From Caldimonas caldifontis (lineage in GTDB: Bacteria; Pseudomonadota; Gammaproteobacteria; Burkholderiales; Burkholderiaceae_C): a stretch of DNA of 64,000 nucleotides. The stretch lies in NCBI RefSeq assembly GCF_002930615.1, contig NZ_PSNX01000013.1, positions 1 through 64,000 on the forward strand. Reading direction: 5' to 3'. Position 1 is the stretch's first letter, and each line of letters opens with the position of its first letter. Under the pieces are notes generated by a model. It ran no database searches. It saw nothing but the letters and a program-made list of their open reading frames with translations, and had not been told where the DNA came from. Positions 9,690-18,605 of the stretch are shown in pieces. Position numbers and translations under genes: made by a program.

Positions 9690-9716
9690 CTGCGCCCGAA
9701 CCCGTTTCGGGCGCAG
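9690..9716 (+). terminator. Strong hairpin between rpoZ and spoT
   Basis: Two perfect 11-bp arms (CTGCGCCCGAA and its complement) flank a five-base CCCGT loop. The downstream sequence (CTGTTTCC) has only a short T run, so termination is likely partial. This would allow readthrough from gmk-rpoZ into spoT or simply lower spoT expression. It may also act as an RNA processing or stabilising hairpin. Confidence 0.6.
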
Positions 9717-9768
9717 CTGTTTCCGGCCGGTCGCGGCGAAGCTGGCGAATCCGCGCTAAATTCGCGTC

Positions 9769-12042
9769 ATGTCCGCCCGAACTGCGACCGCCACCGCCGG
9801 CAAACGCCCCGCCCCGCCCGATACCGTCGGGCAAGGGGCGCACGTGGACGCGGCCGCGGCCTCCTTCGCGGCCCTCACCCACAAGCTCGACTACCTCGAC
9901 GAGTCCGAGATCAAGCGCATCCGCGAGGCGTACAAGTACGCCGACGCGGCCCACCTGGGCCAGTTCCGCGCCAGCGGAGAGCCCTACATCACCCACCCCA
10001 TTGCGGTGGCCGGCCTGTGCAGCGAGTGGAAACTCGATGCGCAGGCCATCATGGCGGCGCTGATGCACGACGTGATGGAGGACAGCGGCGCCACGAAGCT
10101 CGATCTGGCCGAGCGTTTCGGGGCTGCCACGGCCGAGCTGGTGGACGGCCTCACCAAGCTGGACAAGCTGCAGTTTTCCACGCGGGAGGAATCCCAGGCC
10201 GAGTCCTTCCGCAAGATGCTGCTGGCCATGGCACGCGACGTGCGTGTGGTGCTGATCAAGCTGGCCGACCGGCTGCACAACATGCGCACGATGGGCGCCA
10301 TGCCTTCGTCCAAGCGGGGACGCATCGCCCGCGAGACGCTGGACATCTACGCGCCCATCGCCCACCGCCTGGGCCTGAACCAGGTCTATCGCGAACTGCA
10401 GGAGCTTTCCTTCGAGTACCTGCTGCCCTGGCGACACGCAGCGCTGAACAAGGCGGTGCAGCGGGCACGCGGCTACCGGCGCGACCTGGTCAACCGCATT
10501 CAGACTGATGTGGAGAAGGCCTTCGCCGAGTCGTCCCTGAAGATCCAGATCTACGGTCGCGAGAAGACGCTCTTTTCCATCTACACCAAGATGCGCGAGA
10601 AACACCTGAGCTTCGCCCAGGTGAACGACATCTTTGGCTTTCGCATCGTGGTCAACACCCTGCCGGAGTGCTATCTGGCCCTGGGTGTGCTGCACCAGCT
10701 CTACAAGCCCATGCCGGGGCGTTTCAAGGACTACATCGCCATCCCCAAGGCCAACGGCTACCAATCGCTGCACACCACGCTGGTGAGCCCCCTGGGCACG
10801 GCGGTGGAATTCCAGATCCGCACGGAGGCGATGCACATGGTGGCGGAAAAAGGCATCGCGGCGCACTGGCTCTACAAGTCGAGCGAGCTGGCAGGGGCCC
10901 ACGAGGCCCAGCGCGCCGGGACGGTGTCGCTTCAGTCGCTGCTGGACATCCAGGACGAAACCCGCGATGCGGCGGAGTTCCTGGAACACGTGAAGGTCGA
11001 TCTCTTCCCCGACGCGGTATACGTCTTCACGCCCAAGTCCAAGATCCTGGCCCTGCCGCGCGGGGCCACGCCGGTGGACTTCGCCTACGCCATTCACTCC
11101 GACATCGGCGACCATATCGTGGCGGCCAAGGTCAACGGCGAGCAGGTGGCGCTTCGCACCGAGCTGCGCAGCGGCGACGTGGTGGAGGTCATCACTGCGC
11201 CGGTCTCTCGCCCCAACCCCGCCTGGTTGAGCTTCGTGCGCACGGGCCGGGCCCGCTCGAAGATCCGGCACTACCTGAAGAACATGAAGCAGGACGAGTC
11301 GCTGGAGCTGGGTGAGAAGTTGCTCGCCCAGGCCATGCGCGGTGAAGGCCTGCAGATGCCTGCCGGCGACGAGACCCACGGGCCCGCCACGGCGCTGTGG
11401 CAGGCGCTGATCCGTTGGAGCGGCAATCGCAACAAGCGCGAGTTGCTGGTGGACATCGGCCTGGGCAAGAAGATCGCCACCATCGTCGCCAAGCGCCTGG
11501 CCAAGCTGCTGGCCGAATCAGGCACGAAGCCCGATGCCCTCACGCTGTCGATGAGCCGGTATCTCACCGACGACAGTACACCCTCGCAGGCCATGATCAC
11601 GCTGGATGGCAGCGAAGGCGGCACGGTGCAGATGGCGCCCTGCTGTCGCCCCATTCCGGGCGATGCCATCGTCGGCTACCTGGGCCGCGGCGAGGGGCTG
11701 GTGGTGCACACCGGCGAGTGCCAGGTGGGCAAGCGCCTGTATCAGCGCGACAGCGAGCGCTGGATCGCGGTGGAATGGGCCGACGAGCTTTCGCGCATGT
11801 TCGATACGGCCGTCACCGTCCTGGTGCTCAACCAGAAGGGGGTGCTGGCCAAGGTGGCGCAGGCTGTGAGCGAGGCCGAGGCGGATATCACGCACATCGA
11901 CATGGGCCACGACCCGGGCCAGTCGACCACCGAGCTGAAGCTGCTGCTGGCCGTGCGCGATCGCGTCCACCTGGCCCAGGTGCTGCGCACGCTCAAGCGA
12001 TCGCCTCTCGTGCTGCGTGTATCCCGCGTGAAACCGCAGTGA
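9769..12042 (+). CDS. spoT: Bifunctional (p)ppGpp synthetase/hydrolase
   Basis: A 757-residue Rel/Spo protein controlling the stringent response. The N-terminal HD hydrolase domain is intact (His76 in ITHPIA, His100-Asp101 in LMHDVMED), so hydrolysis is expected. A synthetase domain follows (GREKTLFSIYTKMREK, GFRIVV). Next come a TGS domain (VYVFTPKSKILALPRGATPVDFAY), a Cys-rich linker (MAPCCRPIPGD) and a C-terminal ACT domain (about 680-757). The intact HD domain argues for SpoT over RelA. It starts 114 bp after rpoZ; the gap holds the hairpin at 9690-9716. Confidence 0.95.
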   Translation: MSARTATATAGKRPAPPDTVGQGAHVDAAAASFAALTHKLDYLDESEIKRIREAYKYADAAHLGQFRASGEPYITHPIAVAGLCSEWKLDAQAIMAALMHDVMEDSGATKLDLAERFGAATAELVDGLTKLDKLQFSTREESQAESFRKMLLAMARDVRVVLIKLADRLHNMRTMGAMPSSKRGRIARETLDIYAPIAHRLGLNQVYRELQELSFEYLLPWRHAALNKAVQRARGYRRDLVNRIQTDVEKAFAESSLKIQIYGREKTLFSIYTKMREKHLSFAQVNDIFGFRIVVNTLPECYLALGVLHQLYKPMPGRFKDYIAIPKANGYQSLHTTLVSPLGTAVEFQIRTEAMHMVAEKGIAAHWLYKSSELAGAHEAQRAGTVSLQSLLDIQDETRDAAEFLEHVKVDLFPDAVYVFTPKSKILALPRGATPVDFAYAIHSDIGDHIVAAKVNGEQVALRTELRSGDVVEVITAPVSRPNPAWLSFVRTGRARSKIRHYLKNMKQDESLELGEKLLAQAMRGEGLQMPAGDETHGPATALWQALIRWSGNRNKRELLVDIGLGKKIATIVAKRLAKLLAESGTKPDALTLSMSRYLTDDSTPSQAMITLDGSEGGTVQMAPCCRPIPGDAIVGYLGRGEGLVVHTGECQVGKRLYQRDSERWIAVEWADELSRMFDTAVTVLVLNQKGVLAKVAQAVSEAEADITHIDMGHDPGQSTTELKLLLAVRDRVHLAQVLRTLKRSPLVLRVSRVKPQ

Positions 12043-12060
12043 CACAGGCCCCCTGGCCGT

Positions 12061-12618
12061 TCATTCGGGCGCGGGGTAGCGCACGTCGAGGATCTCGATT
12101 GTCTCCACGCCGCCAGGCGTGACGAGCGATACTTCGTCGCCCTCGCGCGCGCGCAGCAGCGCCCGCGCAATCGGTGAGATCCAGCTCACCTCACCCTGCA
12201 GGGGCTCCACTTCGTCGATGCCCTTGATGGTGATGGTGCGTTCCTCCCCCTGGGCATTGGCGTAGGTGACGGTGGCACCGAAGAAGACCTGGTCCTTGCC
12301 GTGATGGGCCGACGGGTCGGCCACCTCGGCAATCTCGAGCCGCTTGGTGAGGTAGCGGATGCGCCGATCGATCTCGCGCAGGCGCTTCTTGCCGTAGAGA
12401 TAGTCGCCGTTTTCCGAGCGGTCGCCGTTGGACGCAGCCCACGACACCACCTCGACGACTTTCGGACGCTCGTCGTTGACCAGCGAAACCAGCTCGGCGC
12501 GCAGCCGGGCGTAGCCTTGAGGGGTGATGTAGTTGCGCGCGCCCTGAGGCAGGGCCGGCAGGGCGAGATCGTCGTCCTCGTCCGACGCGTCGGCTTCTTT
12601 GGTGAAGGCCTTGCTCAT
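12061..12618 (-). CDS. greB: Transcription elongation factor GreB
   Basis: A 185-residue protein that enters the secondary channel of RNA polymerase and stimulates cleavage of backtracked RNA. After an acidic N-terminal extension of about 27 residues (ASDEDDDLALP), the coiled-coil domain carries the tip acidic motif in SNGDRSENGDYLYGKKRLREIDRRI. The YLYGKKRLREIDRRIR pattern is GreB-like; GreA differs here. A C-terminal FKBP-like domain follows (EVSWISPIARALLRAREGDEV). It is convergent with spoT, 18 bp apart, and 27 bp downstream of the four-cysteine small protein gene. Confidence 0.93.
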   Translation of the reverse strand: MSKAFTKEADASDEDDDLALPALPQGARNYITPQGYARLRAELVSLVNDERPKVVEVVSWAASNGDRSENGDYLYGKKRLREIDRRIRYLTKRLEIAEVADPSAHHGKDQVFFGATVTYANAQGEERTITIKGIDEVEPLQGEVSWISPIARALLRAREGDEVSLVTPGGVETIEILDVRYPAPE

Positions 12619-12645
12619 GCGAGAGAACCTCCCGCGAACAATGCG

Positions 12646-12858
12646 TCAGGACTGCTCAAGGTCCTTGCAGGAGGGCTTGCACACCATCTCGGTGCGGCCC
12701 AGCACGCGCTTGGGCTGGAGTTGGTCAGGCGTGCGGTGCTTGCCGCACTTGAAGCACGAACGGGTGTTGCCGTTGCCCACGAAGGGCGAGCCGCCCACCT
12801 TGGAACGGTAGCGCAGCCCATCTTCCTTGATCTTGGTGGTGACCGGTTTGCTGCTCAT
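12646..12858 (-). CDS. Small four-cysteine protein, function unknown
   Basis: A 70-residue basic protein. Cys35 and Cys38 (CFKC) and Cys60 and Cys64 (CKPSC) form a plausible zinc-binding treble-clef or ribbon; no other domain is recognised. The frame is open upstream, but ATG at 12858 gives the compact protein, with Lys/Arg-rich residues 1-20. It lies 27 bp before greB on the same strand and may be co-transcribed. The 217 bp upstream (12859-13075) has no gene. A possible minus-strand -10 element TACAAT at 13068-13073 would give a leader of about 200 nt, but it has no good -35. I do not assign a function. Confidence 0.75.
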   Translation of the reverse strand: MSSKPVTTKIKEDGLRYRSKVGGSPFVGNGNTRSCFKCGKHRTPDQLQPKRVLGRTEMVCKPSCKDLEQS

Positions 12859-13075
12859 GACTGGAAGCCTTTGGGATTCAGACCGACCCGGACGATGCAA
12901 GCCCCGGGCCGGAGCAGACCGCGTACCGCAGCGGCCCGCAGCGCTGGGGTGCCAGATCCGCCAGGCGGTGCCGGCACGCCCTCTCGACACTCGCGGGGCT
13001 CCGGCAGGGTGGCCGGGCTCGTCCATCAAGGGCGATGACGGTGTAGGCCGTCCGCGAGCGACCGAATATTGTACC

Positions 13076-14416
13076 TCAGTTGAAGGTTTTCCCCTCGGCG
13101 GCCAGACGCCTGAGCAAGGGCGCCGGCTGCCAGGACGGGTCGGCTCCTTCCTCGCTCGCAAAACGCTCCAGGCAACGCACCACTTCGGCCAGCCCCACCG
13201 TTTCGGCGTGGAGCATGGGGCCGCCACGGTGTTTCGGGAAACCATAGCCATTGAGGTAGACGAGGTCGATGTCCGACGCGCGAGCGGCGATACCCTCCTC
13301 CAGGATGCGCGCGCCCTCGTTCACCAGGGCATAGATGCAGCGTTGCACGATCTCTTCATCGCTGATCGGTCGCGGCGTGATGCCACGGGCCGCACGGTAG
13401 TCCGTGATGAGCTGTTCGGTCACCGGGTCGGGCAGCGGTTCGCGGCTGCCGGCTTCGTAGCGGTACCAGCCGGCACCGGTTTTCTGGCCGAAGCGACCAG
13501 CTTCGCACAACTTGTCAGCCACGATCGGCTGCATGGGCACGCCCGCCTCGGCGGCGCGACGCTTGCGCGTGGCCCAGCCAATGTCCAGGCCGGCCAGGTC
13601 TCCCATACGGAAAGGGCCCATGGCCATGCCGAAGGCCTGCAGGGCGCCGTCCACCTGCTGCGGCAACGCACCGGCGTGGATCAGGCCCTGGGCGGCTGCG
13701 CCGTAACGCGCCAGCATGCGGTTGCCGATGAAGCCGTCGCACACACCCGACACCACGGCCACCTTGCCGATGCGCCTGGCCAGCGCCATGCTCGTGGCCA
13801 GCACATCGGGCGCCGTCTTCGCCCCACGCACCACCTCCAGCAGGCGCATCACGTTGGCCGGGCTGAAGAAGTGCAGGCCCAGTACGTCCTGCGGGCGTTT
13901 CGTGAAGGCGGCGATGCGGTCGATGTTGAGATAGGAGGTGTTCGACGCCAGGATGGCTCCGGACGGCACCACCTCATCGAGCGTCTTGAACACCGTTTCC
14001 TTGACGCCCATGTCCTCAAACACCGCCTCGATCACGAGGTCGACATCGCGCAGTCCATCGTACGCCAGCGTGGGCGTGATCAGGGCCATGCGCGCCTCGA
14101 CCTGTTCGGCCGTGAGCTTGCCCTTCTTCATCGAATTCTCGTAGTTGCGGCGGATGGTGGCCAGGCCGCGGTCCAGCGCTTCCTGCTTCATCTCCAGCAG
14201 CACCACGGGCAGGCCGGCATTGAGGAAGTTCATCGTGATGCCGCCTCCCATGGTGCCTGCGCCGATCACGCCCACCTTGTGGATGGGACGCAGCGGTGTA
14301 TCGACAGGAACGTCAGGGATCTGGGCGGCCACGCGCTCCGCACGCTCGATCGCGGCCGCCACCTCCGGCGGCACGTCGGCTCGAACTGGACTGGGAGAAG
14401 GCGTTGCGCTGCTCAT
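13076..14416 (-). CDS. 3-hydroxyacyl-CoA dehydrogenase, dehydrogenase half only
   Basis: A 446-residue NAD-dependent beta-oxidation enzyme. The Rossmann motif is IGAGTMGGG (about 51-59), followed by [24 protein letters not shown] (catalytic His region) and GFIGNRM. A second C-terminal dehydrogenase domain follows ([15 protein letters not shown]). Burkholderiales homologues often carry an N-terminal enoyl-CoA hydratase domain in a protein of about 700 residues. Here the protein begins with only about 45 residues resembling the interdomain linker ([18 protein letters not shown]). The 92 bp upstream contain no hydratase remnant. RBS GGAG precedes the ATG. Probable operator sites lie upstream at 14438-14463. 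Confidence 0.9.
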   Translation of the reverse strand: MSSATPSPSPVRADVPPEVAAAIERAERVAAQIPDVPVDTPLRPIHKVGVIGAGTMGGGITMNFLNAGLPVVLLEMKQEALDRGLATIRRNYENSMKKGKLTAEQVEARMALITPTLAYDGLRDVDLVIEAVFEDMGVKETVFKTLDEVVPSGAILASNTSYLNIDRIAAFTKRPQDVLGLHFFSPANVMRLLEVVRGAKTAPDVLATSMALARRIGKVAVVSGVCDGFIGNRMLARYGAAAQGLIHAGALPQQVDGALQAFGMAMGPFRMGDLAGLDIGWATRKRRAAEAGVPMQPIVADKLCEAGRFGQKTGAGWYRYEAGSREPLPDPVTEQLITDYRAARGITPRPISDEEIVQRCIYALVNEGARILEEGIAARASDIDLVYLNGYGFPKHRGGPMLHAETVGLAEVVRCLERFASEEGADPSWQPAPLLRRLAAEGKTFN

Positions 14417-14437
14417 GGAAGCTCCGGGAGGATTATT

Positions 14438-14463
14438 GTTCTGCTATGCAGAACATGATTCTG
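14438..14463. promoter_or_regulatory. Putative operator of three alternating half-sites
   Basis: Half-sites TTCTG (14439-14443), CAGAA (14449-14453) and TTCTG (14459-14463) repeat exactly every 10 bp in alternating orientation. The first pair is a near-ideal palindrome, GTTCTGC-TAT-GCAGAAC. They lie 22-47 bp upstream of the 3-hydroxyacyl-CoA dehydrogenase start, where a core promoter would sit. One-helical-turn spacing suggests a dimeric regulator bound on one DNA face. No regulator gene is adjacent, so its identity is open. Confidence 0.5.
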
Positions 14464-14508
14464 AAAAATATTCATCGTAGCCGGCCCCTCGCAGGCTGTA
14501 AACCGGCC

Positions 14509-16173
14509 TCACGTGGCCTTGAGACGCTCGCGCTCCTGCAGTTCGCGCCACATCACCTTGCCGGTGCCCGACTTGGGCAGGCTGTCCACGAATTCCACGA
14601 TGCGCGGCACCTTGTAGGCCGCCATGTGCTCGTGCGACCAGTCGATGATCTGCTGCTCGCTCACCTCGCCCGCCGCTCCGGGCTTGCGCACGATGACAGC
14701 CTTGACTGTCTCGCCGCGGCGCGGGTCCATGGCGGCGATGATGCAGGCCTCCTGCACGGCCGGGTGCTGGTAGAGCAGCGCCTCCACCTCCGCCGGCCAG
14801 ACCTTGAAGCCGGCTGCGTTGATCATGCGCTTGAGGCGGTCGACGAAGAAGAAATAGCCATCCGCATCGGTGGTGCCCAGGTCGCCGGTGCGCAGGAAGC
14901 GCTTGCCGTCGATCTCCACGAAAGCCTGGGCGCTGGCCTCGGGCTGGTTCCAGTAGCCCAGCATCACCTGCGGGCCGTGCACCACGATTTCGCCCACCTC
15001 ACCCGGGGGCAGTTCCTGAAAGGTCGCCGGGTCCACCACGCGGGCGTCCACATCGAACAGCGGCACGCCCAGGCACTGGGCCTTGGGCGCATCGGGCGGG
15101 TTGCTGTGCGTGGCAGCCATGGTCTCGGTCATGCCATAGCCCTCACCGTAGCGCAGGCCCAGCTTGTGCTCGAGCGCATGGGCCACGGCCTTGGGCATGG
15201 CGGCGCCGCCGCCGGCGATGCGGCGCAGGCTGCTCAGGTCGTACTCGGGCAGGCGCGGGTTGGAGACGAAGTCGATCACCATGGCCGTGATGAGGGCCAG
15301 GCCATACACGCCGTGCTTCTGCACGCACAGCGCGCAGGCGTCGCGGTCCCAGCGGGGCAGGACCACGATGGTGCTGCCGGTGTAGAGCGGCCCATTCATG
15401 CCGGCCTGCATGCCGGTGACGTGGAAGAGCGGCAGGATGGCCATGCCCACCTGGCCAGCGTTGGCTTTCCACCAGACGCTGCCGGCTGCAACGTTGTACA
15501 TGGTGGTGCGATGCGTGTGCATGCAGCCCTTGGGCAGGCCGGTGGTACCCGAGGTGTAGGGCATCACAGCCAGATCGTCGGGGCCGGCCTCGATGGGGCC
15601 GGGGCGCAAGTTCGCCGCCAGCATGTCGGCCCAGGCCACGGCGCCGCGCTGCGCAAGCGCCACCCGGGGCGCGGACACGAAATCGGGCACCGGCAGGTCG
15701 GTGGGGGCGGTGGCGTAGTCGCTGTAGGTCGCGACGATGAGGTGGTCCAGCGCCTGGCCCAGCAGTGGGCCCATGCGAGGCAGCAGTTCCTGCGCCACGA
15801 AGGCCACGCGCGCACCGCTGTCGCTGGCGTAATGCTCCAGCTCCTTCGCCAGGTTCATCGGGTTGAGCGGGACCACCACCGCGTCGGCCCGCAGGATACC
15901 GTAGTAGGCCAGCATGAACTGCGGGCTGTTCTGCATGTCCAGCAGCACCCGGTCACCCTTCTTGACCCCACAGGCGCGCTGCAGGTAGCCGGCAATGCGT
16001 TCCGTCTCATCGTGGAACTGGGCGAAGCTCAGCGGCGTGTCGTAGAAGATCAGGAAGGGCTTGTCCGGGAAACGCATCGCCGAGACCTCGACGTTGCGAT
16101 AGAGGTGCGTCTGCGGCACAGGCAGGTGCCGCGTGGCGTGCTCCGGCCAGAAGGCGAAGTGCCGGTCGGACAT
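14509..16173 (-). CDS. Acyl-CoA synthetase (AMP-dependent fatty-acid:CoA ligase)
   Basis: A 554-residue adenylate-forming enzyme that activates a carboxylic acid to its CoA thioester. The phosphate-binding motif YTSGTTGLPKG is at about residues 203-213. GYGMTET, the adenylate-binding FLRTGDLG, and the catalytic lysine region near the C-terminus (LPKSGTGKVMWREL) are all present. Overall resemblance is to medium/long-chain fatty acyl-CoA ligases. It is upstream of and co-oriented with the 3-hydroxyacyl-CoA dehydrogenase, but the 92-bp gap with operator-like repeats suggests the two are separately controlled. The exact substrate is not readable from sequence. Confidence 0.9.
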   Translation of the reverse strand: MSDRHFAFWPEHATRHLPVPQTHLYRNVEVSAMRFPDKPFLIFYDTPLSFAQFHDETERIAGYLQRACGVKKGDRVLLDMQNSPQFMLAYYGILRADAVVVPLNPMNLAKELEHYASDSGARVAFVAQELLPRMGPLLGQALDHLIVATYSDYATAPTDLPVPDFVSAPRVALAQRGAVAWADMLAANLRPGPIEAGPDDLAVMPYTSGTTGLPKGCMHTHRTTMYNVAAGSVWWKANAGQVGMAILPLFHVTGMQAGMNGPLYTGSTIVVLPRWDRDACALCVQKHGVYGLALITAMVIDFVSNPRLPEYDLSSLRRIAGGGAAMPKAVAHALEHKLGLRYGEGYGMTETMAATHSNPPDAPKAQCLGVPLFDVDARVVDPATFQELPPGEVGEIVVHGPQVMLGYWNQPEASAQAFVEIDGKRFLRTGDLGTTDADGYFFFVDRLKRMINAAGFKVWPAEVEALLYQHPAVQEACIIAAMDPRRGETVKAVIVRKPGAAGEVSEQQIIDWSHEHMAAYKVPRIVEFVDSLPKSGTGKVMWRELQERERLKAT

Positions 16174-16375
16174 GGCGGTCTCCTCGAAGGTCTTGTGCCT
16201 TCGAGTATCCGGCAGGCCGGCGCCCCTTCACTGTCACCTAGGCGAATCGGGTTCTCCCTGAGTGTGAAGACAACCACCGGAGGCCCGACTCATCGTGTCC
16301 CGGATGATGAACCACGAGTACTGCAGGCGGGTGGTGGGTGTGGAGTCGCCTGCGGTCAACACTTAGGCGCCCAAA

Positions 16376-16389
16376 GTCATGTTCATGAC
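16376..16389. promoter_or_regulatory. Palindrome upstream of the alpha/beta hydrolase
   Basis: Perfect 6-bp arms GTCATG and CATGAC are separated by TT. The site is 50 bp upstream of the hydrolase start codon, a sensible operator position. The rest of the 16174-16438 gap also carries two copies of a C(C/T)TAGGCG word, near 16236 and 16360. No further genes are seen in this gap. Confidence 0.4.
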
Positions 16390-16438
16390 CCACGAGGTGC
16401 GTGACATTCGATGGTCGACTGACCTGAGGAACATACCG

Positions 16439-17332
16439 ATGAAGACAACTTCCAAGCCCATGATGGCCATGGCCGGCAGTCCTGACTCCTCCGTCCATGC
16501 CGCTATGACGGGCCCGCCCGATGCAAGCCCCCGATTTCTGTCCATCGATGAGGGACAGATTGCCTACGATGACACTGGCGGCGACGGGCCCTTGGTGCTG
16601 GCCATTCCAGGGATGGGCGATCTGCGCTCGGAGTATCGGGCTCTGCGACCACTGCTTCGGCAGGCTGGATACCGCGTCGTCACGATGGACATTCGTGGTC
16701 ACGGTGATACGACCGCACGGTGGAACGACTATTCGGCACATGCCGTGGGTCGTGATGCCCTGGCACTGATGGACCACTTGAACGCAGGGCCTGCGGTGAT
16801 CCTGGGCAATTCATTTGCCGCGGGATCTGCACTGTGGGCTGCGCACGATGCGCCAGCACAGGTGCGTGCAGTCGTTCTACTGGGGCCCGTTGTGCGTGAC
16901 GGAAGGCCTTCATGGTTCGCCAAGGCAGCCGTTGCCATCGGCTTCGCAGGCCCGTGGCGGGTGCCCTTCTGGCTGGCGTTCTGGAACAGCCTCTTCCCTT
17001 CTCGGAAACCCGCGGATCATGCCAACGCAAAAGCCGCTCTCGCCTTGAATCTCAGAGAACCTGGTCGCATGGAAGCACTTCGCACGATGATCGGTCTGTC
17101 CAAGGCCGATACCACCGCCATCCTGGCGCGCAACCACGTGCCCGCCTTGGTGGTGATGGGCACGCGGGATCCCGACTTTCCTGATCCCGTTGCCGAGGCC
17201 CGCTGGCTGGCGGACACACTGGGCGCCGAGTCCCTGTTGGTCGAGGGAGCCGGGCACTATCCGCACCTGGAGATGCCCGAACGCGTGGCGCCCCAGCTGC
17301 TGGACTTTCTTGCACGCGTCTGTGCACCGTGA
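16439..17332 (+). CDS. Alpha/beta-fold hydrolase
   Basis: A 297-residue protein of the alpha/beta hydrolase superfamily. The start at 16439 is supported by GAGGA 9 bp upstream; an earlier in-frame ATG at 16379 lacks this. The oxyanion region is LAIPGMGDLR, the nucleophile elbow is ILGNSFAAGSA (about Ser123, an atypical G-x-S-x-A), the acid is in MGTRDPDFPD, and the catalytic His is in GAGHYPHLE. No signal peptide is evident; the first 35 residues look low-complexity (Met/Ser/Ala). Its bases are visibly less GC-rich than neighbouring genes. It is convergent with an AraC-type regulator. Substrate unknown. Confidence 0.85.
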   Translation: MKTTSKPMMAMAGSPDSSVHAAMTGPPDASPRFLSIDEGQIAYDDTGGDGPLVLAIPGMGDLRSEYRALRPLLRQAGYRVVTMDIRGHGDTTARWNDYSAHAVGRDALALMDHLNAGPAVILGNSFAAGSALWAAHDAPAQVRAVVLLGPVVRDGRPSWFAKAAVAIGFAGPWRVPFWLAFWNSLFPSRKPADHANAKAALALNLREPGRMEALRTMIGLSKADTTAILARNHVPALVVMGTRDPDFPDPVAEARWLADTLGAESLLVEGAGHYPHLEMPERVAPQLLDFLARVCAP

Positions 17333-17347
17333 AACGCACGTGTGCTG

Positions 17348-17377
17348 CCCCCCATCGCCCATGACAATAAAGGGGGG
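17348..17377. terminator. Possible shared transcript end between convergent genes
   Basis: CCCCCC at 17348-17353 can pair with GGGGGG at 17372-17377 around an 18-base loop. It lies in the 45 bp between the convergent hydrolase and AraC genes. The long loop and missing T tract make it a weak terminator candidate. Confidence 0.3.
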
Positions 17378-18400
17378 TCAGAACCGAGCACGCCGAGCTG
17401 CCGCTGGCGTGATGCCCTTCCAGCGTTTGAATGCGCGGTGGAAAGAGCTCGTGTCGGCAAAGCCCAACAGGTAGGCCACCTCGCCGATAGCGAGGCGCTC
17501 ATCGGCAATGTAGCACGTGGCCAACTCGCTTCGTACTTCGTCTATCAAGTCGGCGAAGCATGTGCCTTGGTCACGGAGCCGACGCTGCAGGCTTCGCTCG
17601 CTCAGATTGAGCCGCCGAGCCACCGCCTGCAGAGATGTCGGCCCGTGGGCCATGCCTTCGGCCAAGTGCCGTCGCACCTGCATGGCGATGTTCTCCGGTT
17701 GCCGCGGCTTGGCCAGGAGCAGCTGCTCGGCATGAGCGGTGACGATACGCGACAGCACAGGATCGGCGGCAGGCACCCGGCGGTCCAGCAGCTCACTGGA
17801 CAGCACCATGCAAGCGACAGCACACTCGAAACGAGGCACGACACCAAAGACGGATCGGTACGCATCGAGCGTATCCAGTGCCGCATGTGTAAAGTCAACG
17901 TTCAGTGCACGCACGGGTTCACCGCAGAGCTGGGACGCCACCACCACCAACGAGGCCAAGGTGAACTCTGCGGCTTGCGGACATGGCCGGGCACCCACGA
18001 TGTCGAAGCGATGGGTGATCCGTGTGGTCTCACCCATGGGAGTGATCTCGAAAACCGCAAGATCGTGCAACAGCCGGTTGTAGCGCGCCAGGCGCTGCAA
18101 TGCCGTACGCAGATCGGGTGCAGTGCGCACGGCGTAATCCAGCACATCGAACTCACCGGGGCGAATCTGGCTGGCGGCATACAGACCAAACGATGGCCTG
18201 CGGGTCAATTCCGCCGCGCGTGTCCACAAGAGCTCCTCGATGACAAGCGGCATGCGGGCCTCGACATCGTTCAACCATGCCTCTTCGAAGCCCGTGCCGG
18301 AGGTCAGTTGCAATGGTTCCACACCCAGGGCGCGTGCGCGCTGAACGATCAGCGCACCCATGCGGGCTGAAACCATCGGCGTCGAGGTGCGAACGGACAT
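17378..18400 (-). CDS. AraC-family transcriptional regulator (Arabinose_bd/OruR-like N-terminus)
   Basis: A 340-residue regulator. The N-terminal two thirds match the ligand-binding type found in OruR-like AraC proteins (RPSFGLYAASQIRPGEFDVLDYAV). The C-terminus has two helix-turn-helix units, SLQAVARRLNLSERSLQRRL and IGEVAYLLGFADTSSFHRAFKRW, and ends with the usual ITPAAAR. ATG at 18400 is used; an upstream in-frame start at 18526 would add 42 unconserved residues. It is convergent with the alpha/beta hydrolase, and such regulators often control a neighbouring catabolic gene. That link is an inference. Confidence 0.9.
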   Translation of the reverse strand: MSVRTSTPMVSARMGALIVQRARALGVEPLQLTSGTGFEEAWLNDVEARMPLVIEELLWTRAAELTRRPSFGLYAASQIRPGEFDVLDYAVRTAPDLRTALQRLARYNRLLHDLAVFEITPMGETTRITHRFDIVGARPCPQAAEFTLASLVVVASQLCGEPVRALNVDFTHAALDTLDAYRSVFGVVPRFECAVACMVLSSELLDRRVPAADPVLSRIVTAHAEQLLLAKPRQPENIAMQVRRHLAEGMAHGPTSLQAVARRLNLSERSLQRRLRDQGTCFADLIDEVRSELATCYIADERLAIGEVAYLLGFADTSSFHRAFKRWKGITPAAARRARF

Positions 18401-18567
18401 CGGGGTATCGCCACCATCGTGGCATGAAACGCGAGGGCAGATTCTCACTCGCCTTGCCAGCCCCTGTTCCGTTCGGAGACCGTTCTTGGGCCAAGTTGAC
18501 GCGAATTCATTGCGTGCGCCGCGCATCGATCCGCGAGGCCCACACGGATTTCGGTCCAGATGTACGG

Positions 18568-18605
18568 CACAATCGGCCCGCCCGTAATGGTCGGGCGTCC
18601 TTTTT
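18568..18605 (+). promoter_or_regulatory. HU leader: possible -10 box and 5' hairpin with T run
   Basis: A CACAAT box at 18568-18573 would place the transcript start near 18580. Immediately there, CGCCCG (18579-18584), a 7-base loop and CGGGCG (18592-18597) form a hairpin followed by TCC and five T's (18601-18605). The HU ATG is 20 bp further on. No good -35 or Shine-Dalgarno sequence is seen. The structure could be a 5'-terminal stabilising hairpin, an attenuator, or a terminator for upstream readthrough. Confidence 0.45.

Noticed and set aside
9403-11379. A 658-codon frame antisense to spoT
   Set aside because: Opposite a complete SpoT gene; composition is that of a shadow frame.
14296-16404. 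A 702-codon open frame antisense to the acyl-CoA ligase and dehydrogenase start
   Set aside because: Same shadow composition, and it spans two clear minus-strand genes and their intergenic operator.
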